The notes below the pieces were generated by a model that saw only the letters and a list, made by a program, of their open reading frames with translations, searched no databases and was not told the origin of the DNA. This document shows, piece by piece, positions 41,583 through 53,704 of a stretch of DNA of 64,000 nt. Every line of letters begins with the position of its first letter. The first letter of the stretch is position 1. The DNA comes from Topomyia yanbarensis (taxonomy: Eukaryota; Arthropoda; Insecta; Diptera; Culicidae). Location: the NCBI RefSeq assembly GCF_030247195.1, contig NC_080670.1, forward strand, positions 96,551,901-96,615,900, written 5' to 3'. The position numbers and the translations under genes were made by a program.

Positions 41583-44500
41583 GTGCAACCTTCCCATCAG
41601 CTGCGATTGAATTTTGGATCGATCGGGATTCTGGTTCCGGAATTACGGGTTTCAGAGTACGGCCACACAGAAATTTCTCATATAAACTATAGGAAAAATT
41701 AAAAATAGAATTTTTATTTTTGATGCTAAATGTGTTCAAGGTGCATGAAACGTCGAGATTTGATGCAAACTCGAAAAAAAAATTTGACGACGATTCACTT
41801 TTTTGGATTTTGGCACATTTTTGCCTTTCTCATATAGAAAGGTTATGCAATCACTCTGAAAAACGTCAACCTAATCCCGGCCCGGAGGGCCGAGTGTCAT
41901 ATCACATTCGACTCAGTTCGTTGAGATAGGAAAAAGTCTGTATGTGTGTATGTATGTGTGTGTATGTGTGTGTATGTATGTATGTGCGTATGTGTCAAAT
42001 AATGTCACTCATTTTTCTCAGAGATGGCTGGACCGATTTGCCCAAACTTAGTCTCAAATGAAAAGTGCAACCTTCCCATCGGATGCTATTGAATTTTGGA
42101 GGAAAAATTAAAAATAGAATTTTTATTTTTGATGCTAAATGTGTTCAAGGTGCATGAAACGTCGAGATTTGATGCAAACTCGAAAAAAAATTTGACGACG
42201 ATTCACTTTTTTTGGATTTTGGCACATTTTTGACTTTCTCATATAGAAAGGTTATGCAATCACTTTGAAAAACGTCAACCTAATCCCGGCCCGGAGGTCC
42301 AAGTGTCATATCACATTCGAATCAGTTCGTCGAGATCGGAAAAAGTCTGTATGTGTGTATGTATGTGTGTGTATGTGTGTGTATGTGTGTGTATGTATGT
42401 ATGTGCGTATGTGCCAAATAATGTCACTCATTTTTCTCTCAGATGGCTGGACCGATTTACCCAAACTTAGTCTCAAATGAAAGGTGCAACCTTCCCATCG
42501 GCTGCTATTGAATTTTGGATCGATCGGAATTCTGGTTCCGGAATTACGGGTTTCAGAGTACGGCCACACAGAAATTTCTCATATAAACTATAGGAAAAAT
42601 TAAAAATAGAATTTTTATTTTTGATGCTAAATGTGTTCAAGGTGCATGAAACGTCGAGATTTGATGCAAACTCAAAAAAAAAAAATTTGACGACGATTCA
42701 CTTTTTTGGATTTTGGCACATTTTTGACTTTCTCATATAGAAAGGTTATGCAATCACTTTGAAAAACGTCAACCTAATCCCGGCCCGGAGGGCCGAGTGT
42801 CATATCACATTCGAATCAGTTCGTCGAGATCGGAAAAAGTCTGTATGTGTGTATGTATGTGTGTGTATGTGTGTGTATGTGTGTGTATGTGTGTATGTAT
42901 GTATGTGCGTATGTGCCAAATAATGTCACTCATTTTTCTCAGAGATGGCTGGACCGATTTGCCCAAACTTAGTCTCAAATGAAAGGTGCAACCTTCCCAT
43001 CAGCTGCTATTGAATTTTGGATCGATCGGAATTCTGGTTCCGGAATTACGGGTTTCAGAGTACGGCCACACAGAAATTTCTCATATAAACTATAGGAAAA
43101 ATTAAAAATAGAATTTTTATTTTTGATGCTAAATGTGTTCAAGGTGCATGAAACGTCGAGATTTGATGCAAACTCGAAAAAAAATTTGACGACGATTCAC
43201 TTTTTTGGATTTTGGCACATTTTTGACTTTCTCATATAGAAAGGTTATGCAATCACTTTGAAAAACGTCAACCTAATCCCGGCCCGGAGGTCCGAGTGTC
43301 ATATCACATTCGAATCAGTTCGTCGAGATCGGAAAAAGTCTGTATGTGTGTGTGTATGTGTGTGTATGTATGTATGTGTGGATGTGCCAAATAATGTCAC
43401 TCATTTTTCTCTCAGATGGCTGGACCGATTTACCCAAACTTAGTCTCAAATGAAAGGTGCAACCTTCCCATCGGCTGCTATTGAATTTTGGATCGATCGG
43501 AATTCTGGTTCCGGAATTACGGGTTTCAGAGTGCGGCCACACAGAAATTTCTCATATAAACTATAGGAAAAATTAAAAATAGAATTTTTATTTTTGATGC
43601 TAAATGTGTTCAAGGTGCATGTAACGTCGAGATTTGATGCAAACTCAAAAAAAAAAATTTGACGACGATTCACTTTTTTGGATTTTGGCACATTTTTGCC
43701 TTTCTCATATAGAAAGGTTATGCAATCACTCTGAAAAACGTCAACCTAATCCCGGCCCGGAGGTCCGAGTGTCATATCACATTCGACTCAGTTCGTCGAG
43801 ATCGGAAAAAGTCTGTATGTGTGTATGTATGTGTGTGTGTATGTGTGTGTATGTGTGTGTATGTATGTGCGTATGTGCCAAATAATGTCACTCATTTTTC
43901 TCAGAGATGGCTGGACCGATTTGCCCAAACTTAGTCTCAAATGAAAGGTGCAACCTTCCCATCAGCTGCTATTGAATTTTGGACCGATCGGAATTCTGGT
44001 TCCGGAATTACGGGTTTCAGAGTACGGCCACACAGAAATTTCTCATATAAACTATAGGAAAAATTAAAAATAGAATTTTTATTTTTGATGCTAAATGTGT
44101 TCAAGGTGCATGAAACGTCGAGATTTGATGCAAACTCGAAAAAAAATTTGACGACGATTCACTTTTTTGGATTTTGGCACATTTTTGACTTTCTCATATA
44201 GAAAGGTTATGCAATCACTTTGAAAAACGTCAACCTAATCCCGGCCCGGAGGTCCGAGTGTCATATCACATTCGAATCAGTTCGTCGAGATCGGAAAAAG
44301 TCTGTATGTGTGTGTGTGTATGTGTGTGTATGTATGTATGTGCGTATGTGCCAAATAATGTCACTCATTTTTCTCTCAGATGGCTGGACCGATTTACCCA
44401 AACTTAGTCTCAAATGAAAGGTGCAACCTTCCCATCGGCTGCTATTGAATTTTGGATCGATCGGAATTCTGGTTCCGGAATTACGGGTTTCAGAGTGCGG

Positions 44501-46866
44501 CCACACAGAAATTTCTCATATAAACTATAGGAAAAATTAAAAATAGAATTTTTATTTTTGATGCTAAATGTGTTCAAGGTGCATGAAACGTCGAGATTTG
44601 ATGCAAACTCGAAAAAAAATTTGACGACGATTCACTTTTTTGGATTTTGGCACATTTTTGCCTTTCTCATATAGAAAGGTTATGCAATCACTCTGAAAAA
44701 CGTCAACCTAATCCCGGCCCGGAGGTCCGAGTGTCATATCACATTCGACTCAGTTCGTCGAGATCGGGAAAAGTCTGTATGTGTGTATGTATGTGTGTGT
44801 GTGTATGTGTGTGTATGTGTGTGTATGTATGTATGTGCGTATGTGTCAAATAATGTCACTCATTTTTCTCAGAGATGGCTGGACCTATTTGCCCAAACTT
44901 AGTTTCAAATGAAAGGTGCAACCTTCCCATCGGCTGCTATTGAATTTTGGATCGATCGGAATTCTGGTTCCGGAATTACGGGTTTCAGAGTACGGCCACA
45001 CAGAAATTTCTCATATAAACTATAGGAAAAATTAAAAATAGAATTTTTATTTTTGATGCTAAATGTGTTCAAGGTGCATGAAACGTCGAGATTTGATGCA
45101 AACTCGCAAAAAAAATTTGACGACGATTCACTTTTTTGGATTTTGGCACATTTTTGACTTTCTCATATAGAAAGGTTATGCAATCACTTTGAAAAACGGC
45201 AACCTAATCCCGGCCCGGAGGGCCGAGTGTCATATCACATTCGACTCAGTTCGTCGAGATCGGAAAAAGTCTGTATGTGTGTATGTATGTGTGTGTGTAT
45301 GTGTGTGTATGTGTGTGTATGTATGTATGTGCGTATGTGCCAAATAATGTCACTCATTTTTCTCAGAGATGGCTGGACCGATTTGCCCAAACTTAGTCTC
45401 AAATGAAAAGTGCAACCTTCCCATCGGATGCTATTGAATTTTGGATCGATCGGAATTCTGGTTCCGGAATTACGGGTTTCAGAGTGCGGCTACACAGAAA
45501 TTTCTCATATAAAATATAGGAAAAACTAAAAATAGAATTTTTATTTTTGATGCTAAATGTGTTCAAGGTGCATGAAACGTCGAGATTTGATGCAAACTCG
45601 AAAAAAATTTGACGACGATTCACTTTTTTGGATTTTGGCACATTTTTGACTTTCTCATATAGAAAGGTTATGCAATCACTTTGAAAAACGTCAACCTAAT
45701 CCCGGCCCGGAGGTCCGAGTGTCATATCACATTCGAATCAGTTCGTCGAGATCGGGAAAAGTCTGTATGTGTGTGTATGTGTGTGTATGTGTGTGTATGT
45801 ATGTATGTGTGGATGTGCCAAATAATGTCACTCATTTTTCTCTCAGATGGCTGGACCGATTTACCCAAACTTAGTCTCAAATGAAAGGTGCAACCTTCCC
45901 ATCGGCTGCTATTGAATTTTGGATCGATCGGAATTCTGGTTCCGGAATTACGGGTTTCAGAGTGCGGCCACACAGAAATTTCTCATATAAACTATAGGAA
46001 AAATTAAAAATAGAATTTTTATTTTTGATGCTTAATGTGTTCAAGGTGCATGTAACGTCGAGATTTGATGCAAACTCGAAAAAAAATTTGACGACGATTC
46101 ACTTTTTTGAATGTTGGCACATTTTTGCCTTTCTCATATAGAAAGGTTATGCAATCACTCTGAAAAACGTCAACCTAATCCCGGCCCGGAGGGCCGAGTG
46201 TCATATCACATTCGACTCAGTTCGTCGAGATCGGAAAAAGTCTGTATGTGTGTATGTATGTGTGTGTATGTGTGTGTATGTGTGTGTATGTGTGTGTATG
46301 TATGTGCGTATGTGCCAAATAATGTCACTCATTTTTCTCAGAGATGGCTGGACCGATTTGCCCAAACTTAGTCTCAAATGAAAGGTGCAACCTTCCCATC
46401 GGATGCTATTGAATTTTGGATCGATCGGAATTCTGGTTCCGGAATTACGGGTTTCAGAGTACGGCCACACAGAAATTTCTCATATAAACTATAGGAAAAA
46501 TTAAAAATAGAATTTTTATTTTTGATGCTAAATGTGTTCAAGGTGCATGAAACGTCGAGATTTGATGCAAACTCGAAAAAAAAATTTGACGACGATTCAC
46601 TTTTTTGGATTTTGGCACATTTTTGACTTTCTCATATAGAAAGGTTATGCAATCACTCTGAAAAACGTCAACCTAATCCCGGCCCGGAGGGCCGAATGTC
46701 ATATCACATTCGACTCAGTTCGTCGAGATCGGAAAAAGTCTGTATGTGTGTATGTATGTGTGTGTATGTGTGTGTATGTATGTATGTGCGTATGTGTCAA
46801 ATAATGTCACTCATTTTTCTCAGAGATGGCTGGACCGATTTGCCCAAACTTAGTCTCAAATGAAAA
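41583..46866 (+). repeat. Higher-order satellite block, first copy (~5284 bp, 11 monomers)
   Basis: Monomer-specific variants recur in the same order 5284 bp downstream: the CATCAGCTGCGATTGAATTT start, the ~90-bp-deleted monomer, GTGGATGTGCC, and GGACCTATTTGCCC. The left junction is placed where the neighbours stop matching, near 41583, against 46867 in the second copy. Confidence 0.88.
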
Positions 46867-49800
46867 GTGCAACCTTCCCATCAGCTGCGATTGAATTTTG
46901 GATCGATCGGGATTCTGGTTCCGGAATTACGGGTTTCAGAGTACGGCCACACAGAAATTTCTCATATAAACTATAGGAAAAATTAAAAATAGAATTTTTA
47001 TTTTTGATGCTAAATGTGTTCAAGGTGCATGAAACGTCGAGATTTGATGCAAACTCGAAAAAAAAATTTGACGACGATTCACTTTTTTGGATTTTGGCAC
47101 ATTTTTGCCTTTCTCATATAGAAAGGTTATGCAATCACTCTGAAAAACGTCAACCTAATCCCGGCCCGGAGGGCCGAGTGTCATATCACATTCGACTCAG
47201 TTCGTTGAGATAGGAAAAAGTCTGTATGTGTGTATGTATGTGTGTGTATGTGTGTGTATGTATGTATGTGCGTATGTGTCAAATAATGTCACTCATTTTT
47301 CTCAGAGATGGCTGGACCGATTTGCCCAAACTTAGTCTCAAATGAAAAGTGCAACCTTCCCATCGGATGCTATTGAATTTTGGAGGAAAAATTAAAAATA
47401 GAATTTTTATTTTTGATGCTAAATGTGTTCAAGGTGCATGAAACGTCGAGATTTGATGCAAACTCGAAAAAAAATTTGACGACGATTCACTTTTTTTGGA
47501 TTTTGGCACATTTTTGACTTTCTCATATAGAAAGGTTATGCAATCACTTTGAAAAACGTCAACCTAATCCCGGCCCGGAGGTCCAAGTGTCATATCACAT
47601 TCGAATCAGTTCGTCGAGATCGGAAAAAGTCTGTATGTGTGTATGTATGTGTGTGTATGTGTGTGTATGTGTGTGTATGTATGTATGTGCGTATGTGCCA
47701 AATAATGTCACTCATTTTTCTCTCAGATGGCTGGACCGATTTACCCAAACTTAGTCTCAAATGAAAGGTGCAACCTTCCCATCGGCTGCTATTGAATTTT
47801 GGATCGATCGGAATTCTGGTTCCGGAATTACGGGTTTCAGAGTACGGCCACACAGAAATTTCTCATATAAACTATAGGAAAAATTAAAAATAGAATTTTT
47901 ATTTTTGATGCTAAATGTGTTCAAGGTGCATGAAACGTCGAGATTTGATGCAAACTAAAAAAAAAAAAATTTGACGACGATTCACTTTTTTGGATTTTGG
48001 CACATTTTTGACTTTCTCATATAGAAAGGTTATGCAATCACTTTGAAAAACGTCAACCTAATCCCGGCCCGGAGGGCCGAGTGTCATATCACATTCGAAT
48101 CAGTTCGTCGAGATCGGAAAAAGTCTGTATGTGTGTATGTATGTGTGTGTATGTGTGTATGTGTGTGTATGTGTGTATGTATGTATGTGCGTATGTGCCA
48201 AATAATGTCACTCATTTTTCTCAGAGATGGCTGGACCGATTTGCCCAAACTTAGTCTCAAATGAAAGGTGCAACCTTCCCATCAGCTGCTATTGAATTTT
48301 GGATCGATCGGAATTCTGGTTCCGGAATTACGGGTTTCAGAGTACGGCCACACAGAAATTTCTCATATAAACTATAGGAAAAATTAAAAATAGAATTTTT
48401 ATTTTTGATGCTAAATGTGTTCAAGGTGCATGAAACGTCGAGATTTGATGCAAACTCGAAAAAAAATTTGACGACGATTCACTTTTTTGGATTTTGGCAC
48501 ATTTTTGACTTTCTCATATAGAAAGGTTATGCAATCACTTTGAAAAACGTCAACCTAATCCCGGCCCGGAGGTCCGAGTGTCATATCACATTCGAATCAG
48601 TTCGTCGAGATCGGAAAAAGTCTGTATGTGTGTGTGTATGTGTGTGTATGTATGTATGTGTGGATGTGCCAAATAATGTCACTCATTTTTCTCTCAGATG
48701 GCTGGACCGATTTACCCAAACTTAGTCTCAAATGAAAGGTGCAACCTTCCCATCGGCTGCTATTGAATTTTGGATCGATCGGAATTCTGGTTCCGGAATT
48801 ACGGGTTTCAGAGTGCGGCCACACAGAAATTTCTCATATAAACTATAGGAAAAATTAAAAATAGAATTTTTATTTTTGATGCTAAATGTGTTCAAGGTGC
48901 ATGTAACGTCGAGATTTGATGCAAACTCAAAAAAAAAAATTTGACGACGATTCACTTTTTTGGATTTTGGCACATTTTTGCCTTTCTCATATAGAAAGGT
49001 TATGCAATCACTCTGAAAAACGTCAACCTAATCCCGGCCCGGAGGTCCGAGTGTCATATCACATTCGACTCAGTTCGTCGAGATCGGAAAAAGTCTGTAT
49101 GTGTGTATGTATGTGTGTGTGTATGTGTGTGTATGTGTGTGTATGTATGTGCGTATGTGCCAAATAATGTCACTCATTTTTCTCAGAGATGGCTGGACCG
49201 ATTTGCCCAAACTTAGTCTCAAATGAAAGGTGCAACCTTCCCATCAGCTGCTATTGAATTTTGGACCGATCGGAATTCTGGTTCCGGAATTACGGGTTTC
49301 AGAGTACGGCCACACAGAAATTTCTCATATAAACTATAGGAAAAATTAAAAATAGAATTTTTATTTTTGATGCTAAATGTGTTCAAGGTGCATGAAACGT
49401 CGAGATTTGATGCAAACTCGAAAAAAAATTTGACGACGATTCACTTTTTTGGATTTTGGCACATTTTTGACTTTCTCATATAGAAAGGTTATGCAATCAC
49501 TTTGAAAAACGTCAACCTAATCCCGGCCCGGAGGTCCGAGTGTCATATCACATTCGAATCAGTTCGTCGAGATCGGAAAAAGTCTGTATGTGTGTGTGTA
49601 TGTGTGTGTATGTATGTATGTGCGTATGTGCCAAATAATGTCACTCATTTTTCTCTCAGATGGCTGGACCGATTTACCCAAACTTAGTCTCAAATGAAAG
49701 GTGCAACCTTCCCATCGGCTGCTATTGAATTTTGGATCGATCGGAATTCTGGTTCCGGAATTACGGGTTTCAGAGTGCGGCCACACAGAAATTTCTCATA

Positions 49801-51650
49801 TAAACTATAGGAAAAATTAAAAATAGAATTTTTATTTTTGATGCTAAATGTGTTCAAGGTGCATGAAACGTCGAGATTTGATGCAAACTCGAAAAAAAAT
49901 TTGACGACGATTCACTTTTTTGGATTTTGGCACATTTTTGCCTTTCTCATATAGAAAGGTTATGCAATCACTCTGAAAAACGTCAACCTAATCCCGGCCC
50001 GGAGGTCCGAGTGTCATATCACATTCGACTCAGTTCGTCGAGATCGGGAAAAGTCTGTATGTGTGTATGTATGTGTGTGTGTGTATGTGTGTGTATGTGT
50101 GTGTATGTATGTATGTGCGTATGTGTCAAATAATGTCACTCATTTTTCTCAGAGATGGCTGGACCTATTTGCCCAAACTTAGTTTCAAATGAAAGGTGCA
50201 ACCTTCCCATCGGCTGCTATTGAATTTTGGATCGATCGGAATTCTGGTTCCGGAATTACGGGTTTCAGAGTACGGCCACACAGAAATTTCTCATATAAAC
50301 TATAGGAAAAATTAAAAATAGAATTTTTATTTTTGATGCTAAATGTGTTCAAGGTGCATGAAACGTCGAGATTTGATGCAAACTCGCAAAAAAAATTTGA
50401 CGACGATTCACTTTTTTGGATTTTGGCACATTTTTGACTTTCTCATATAGAAAGGTTATGCAATCACTTTGAAAAACGTCAACCTAATCCCGGCCCGGAG
50501 GTCCGAGTGTCATATCACATTCGAATCAGTTCGTCGAGATCGGGAAAAGTCTGTATGTGTGTGTATGTGTGTGTATGTGTGTGTATGTATGTATGTGTGG
50601 ATGTGCCAAATAATGTCACTCATTTTTCTCTCAGATGGCTGGACCGATTTACCCAAACTTAGTCTCAAATGAAAGGTGCAACCTTCCCATCGGCTGCTAT
50701 TGAATTTTGGATCGATCGGAATTCTGGTTCCGGAATTACGGGTTTCAGAGTGCGGCCACACAGAAATTTCTCATATAAACTATAGGAAAAATTAAAAATA
50801 GAATTTTTATTTTTGATGCTTAATGTGTTCAAGGTGCATGTAACGTCGAGATTTGATGCAAACTCGAAAAAAAATTTGACGACGATTCACTTTTTTGAAT
50901 GTTGGCACATTTTTGCCTTTCTCATATAGAAAGGTTATGCAATCACTCTGAAAAACGTCAACCTAATCCCGGCCCGGAGGGCCGAGTGTCATATCACATT
51001 CGACTCAGTTCGTCGAGATCGGAAAAAGTCTGTATGTGTGTATGTATGTGTGTGTATGTGTGTGTATGTATGTGCGTATGTGCCAAATAATGTCACTCAT
51101 TTTTCTCAGAGATGGCTGGACCGATTTGCCCAAACTTAGTCTCAAATGAAAGGTGCAACCTTCCCATCGGATGCTATTGAATTTTGGATCGATCGGAATT
51201 CTGGTTCCGGAATTACGGGTTTCAGAGTACGGCCACACAGAAATTTCTCATATAAACTATAGGAAAAATTAAAAATAGAATTTTTATTTTTGATGCTAAA
51301 TGTGTTCAAGGTGCATGAAACGTCGAGATTTGATGCAAACTCGAAAAAAAAATTTGACGACGATTCACTTTTTTGGATTTTGGCACATTTTTGACTTTCT
51401 CATATAGAAAGGTTATGCAATCACTCTGAAAAACGTCAACCTAATCCCGGCCCGGAGGGCCGAATGTCATATCACATTCGACTCAGTTCGTCGAGATCGG
51501 AAAAAGTCTGTATGTGTGTATGTATGTGTGTGTATGTGTGTGTATGTATGTATGTGCGTATGTGTCAAATAATGTCACTCATTTTTCTCAGAGATGGCTG
51601 GACCGATTTGCCCAAACTTAGTCTCAAATGAAAAGTGCAACCTTCCCATC
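46867..51650 (+). repeat. Higher-order satellite block, second copy, one monomer shorter
   Basis: Repeats the first block almost base for base (offset 5284 early, 5280-5282 mid-block), then lacks one monomer equal to 45159-45650, reducing the offset to ~4788. The right end at ~51650 is the position whose variants (GAAAAGTGCAACC) also precede the start of this copy, as expected from unequal crossing-over between misaligned monomers. Confidence 0.88.
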
Positions 51651-53352
51651 GGATGCTATTGAATTTTGGATCGATCGGAATTCTGGTTCCGGAATTACGG
51701 GTTTCAGAGTGCGGCCACACAGAAATTTCTCATATAAACTATAGGAAAAATTAAAAAAATAGAATTTTTATTTTTGATGCTAAATGTGTTCAAGGTGCAT
51801 GAAACGTCGAGATTTGATGCAAACTCGAAAAAAAATTTGACGACGATTCACTTTTTTGGATTTTGGCACATTTTTGACTTTCTCATATAGAAAGGTTATG
51901 CAATCACTTTGAAAAATGTCAACCTAATCCCGGCCCGGAGGTCCGAGTGTCATATCACATTCGAATCAGTTCGTCGAGATCGGAAAAAGTCTGTATGTGT
52001 GTATGTATGTGTGTGTATGTGTGTGTATGTATGTATGTGCGTATGTGCCAAATAATGTCACTCATTTTTCTCTCAGATGGCTGGACCGATTTACCCAAAC
52101 TTAGTCTCAAATGAAAGGTGCAACCTTCCCATCGACTGCTATTGAATTTTGGATCGATCGGAATTCTGGTTCCGGAATTACGGGCTTCTTCGTGCGGCCA
52201 CACAGAAATTTCTCATATAAACTATAGGAAAAATTAAAAATAGAATTTTTATTTTTGATGCTAAATGTGTTAAAGGTGCATGTACCGTCGAGATTTGATG
52301 CAAACTCGAAAAAAAATTTGACGACGATTCACTTTTTTGGATTTTGGCACATTTTTGCCTTTCTCATATAGAAAGGTTATGCAATCACTCTGAAAAACGT
52401 CAACCTAATCCCGGCCAGGAGGGCCGAGTGTCATATCACATTCGACTCAGTTCGTCGAGATCGGAAAAAGTCTGTATGTGTGTATGTATGTGTGTGTGTA
52501 TGTGTGTGTATGTATGTAGGTGCGTATGTGCCAAATAATGTCACTCATTTTTCTCAGAGATGGCTGGACCGATTTGCCCAAACTTAGTTTCAAATGAAAG
52601 GTGCAACCTTCCCATCGGCTGCTATTGAATTTTGGATCGATCGGAATTCTGGTTCCGGAATTACGGGTTTCAGAGTACGGCCACACAGAAATTTCTCATA
52701 TAAACTATAGGAAAAATTAAAAATAGAATTTTTATTTTTGATGCTAAATGTGTTCAAGGTGCATGAAACGTCGAGATTTGATGCAAACTCGAAAAAAAAT
52801 TTGACGACGATTCACTTTTTTGGATTTTGGCACATTCTCATATAGAAAGGTTATGCAATCACTTTGAAAAATGTCAACCTAATCCCGGCCCGGAGGGCCG
52901 AGTGTCATATCACATTCGAATCAGTTCGTCGAGATCGGAAAAGGTCTGTATGTGTGTATGTATGTGTGTGTGTATGTGTGTGTGTATGTGTGTGTATGTA
53001 TGTATGTGCGTATGTGCCAAATAATGTCACTCATTTTTCTCAGAGATGGCTAGACCGATTTGCCCAAACTTAGTCTCAAATGAAAGGTGCAACCTTCCCA
53101 TCAGCTGCTATTGAATTTTGGATCGATCGGAATTCTGGTTCCGGAATTACGGGTTTCAGAGTGCGGCCACACAAAAATTTCTCATATAAACTATAGGAAA
53201 AATTAAAAATAGAATTTTTATTTTTGATGCTAAATGTGTTCAAGGTGCATGAAACGTCGAGATTTGATGCAAACTCGAAAAAAAAATTTGACGACGATTC
53301 ACTTTTTTGGATTTTGGCACATTTTTGCCTTTCTCATATAGAAAGGTTATGC

Positions 53353-53704
53353 AATCACTCTGAAAAACGTCAACCTAATCCCGGCCCGGAGGGCCGAGTG
53401 TCATATCACATTCGAATCAGTTCGTCGAGATCGGAAAAAGTCTGTATGTGTGTGTATGTTTTTTTTTACAATGGAGAAGACTTTTATGTCCTAGCCCAGT
53501 ACACGTGCTATTGGTAGGGTCCTACCACACGGGGTGCACTGGGGGCGTGTCGGACTGGAATGGTGACCAACCATTAATACCGACTAAACTCCATTGGGCT
53601 CCGCCATCATTCCTCCCAGGAACTACCTCTCGGTATTACTTCTGGAGGGTTGGCTGTACTAAATGTACTCACTCACTCTCACTCACGCGTTCATACATCC
53701 TGTA
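53353..53704. repeat. Left copy of a 352-bp direct repeat flanking the LOA element
   Basis: It starts in satellite (AATCACTCTGAAAAACG), includes the TG-tract and the T-run (9 T, 53459-53467), and ends in the 3' UTR of R1 copy H (CATACATCCTGTA). It matches 57059-57411 at every base I compared except one T in the homopolymer. The variants GGGTCCTACCACACGG and TCTGGAGGGTTGGCTG, absent from A, E and F, are shared. Taken as a long target-site duplication, it is not a separate R1 insertion. Confidence 0.93.

Larger units (their letters stand above)
38044..53352 (+). repeat. Main satellite array, about 31 tandem monomers of ~473-499 bp
   Basis: Hairpin starts occur at 38421, 38912, 39407, 39888, 40361, 40854, 41338, 41826, 42235, 42729, 43228, 43701, 44190, 44663, 45159, 45651, 46130, 46628, 47110, 47519 and so on to ~53331. 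Most spacings are 473-499 bp; two are ~409 because of a shared internal deletion (42098 and 47383, TTTTGGAGGAAAAATTAA). Length variation comes mainly from the TG-tract. Two types alternate irregularly: A has CTCAGAGATGGCTGGACCGA plus TTTGCCC; B has CTCTCAGATGGCTGGACCGA plus TTTACCC and usually GAATCAG before the tract. Recurrent short open frames on both strands are a by-product of repetition, not genes. Confidence 0.97.

Noticed and set aside
38044..53352. Dozens of recurrent 60-90 codon open frames in the satellite on both strands (for example 39918-40115 plus, 39959-40204 minus)
   Set aside because: They recur only because the monomer recurs; their centre is translated TG-tract (Val-Cys or Thr-His runs) and length changes break them. 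No start context or conserved protein family is visible.
38044..53352. CRISPR-like repeat-spacer array
   Set aside because: The period is ~485 bp, the whole unit is conserved and there are no unique spacers; eukaryotic satellite.
53459..53704. A separate 5'-truncated R1 copy left of the LOA element
   Set aside because: It matches 57165-57411 except for one T and includes the same satellite flank, so it is the left half of the LOA-flanking duplication.
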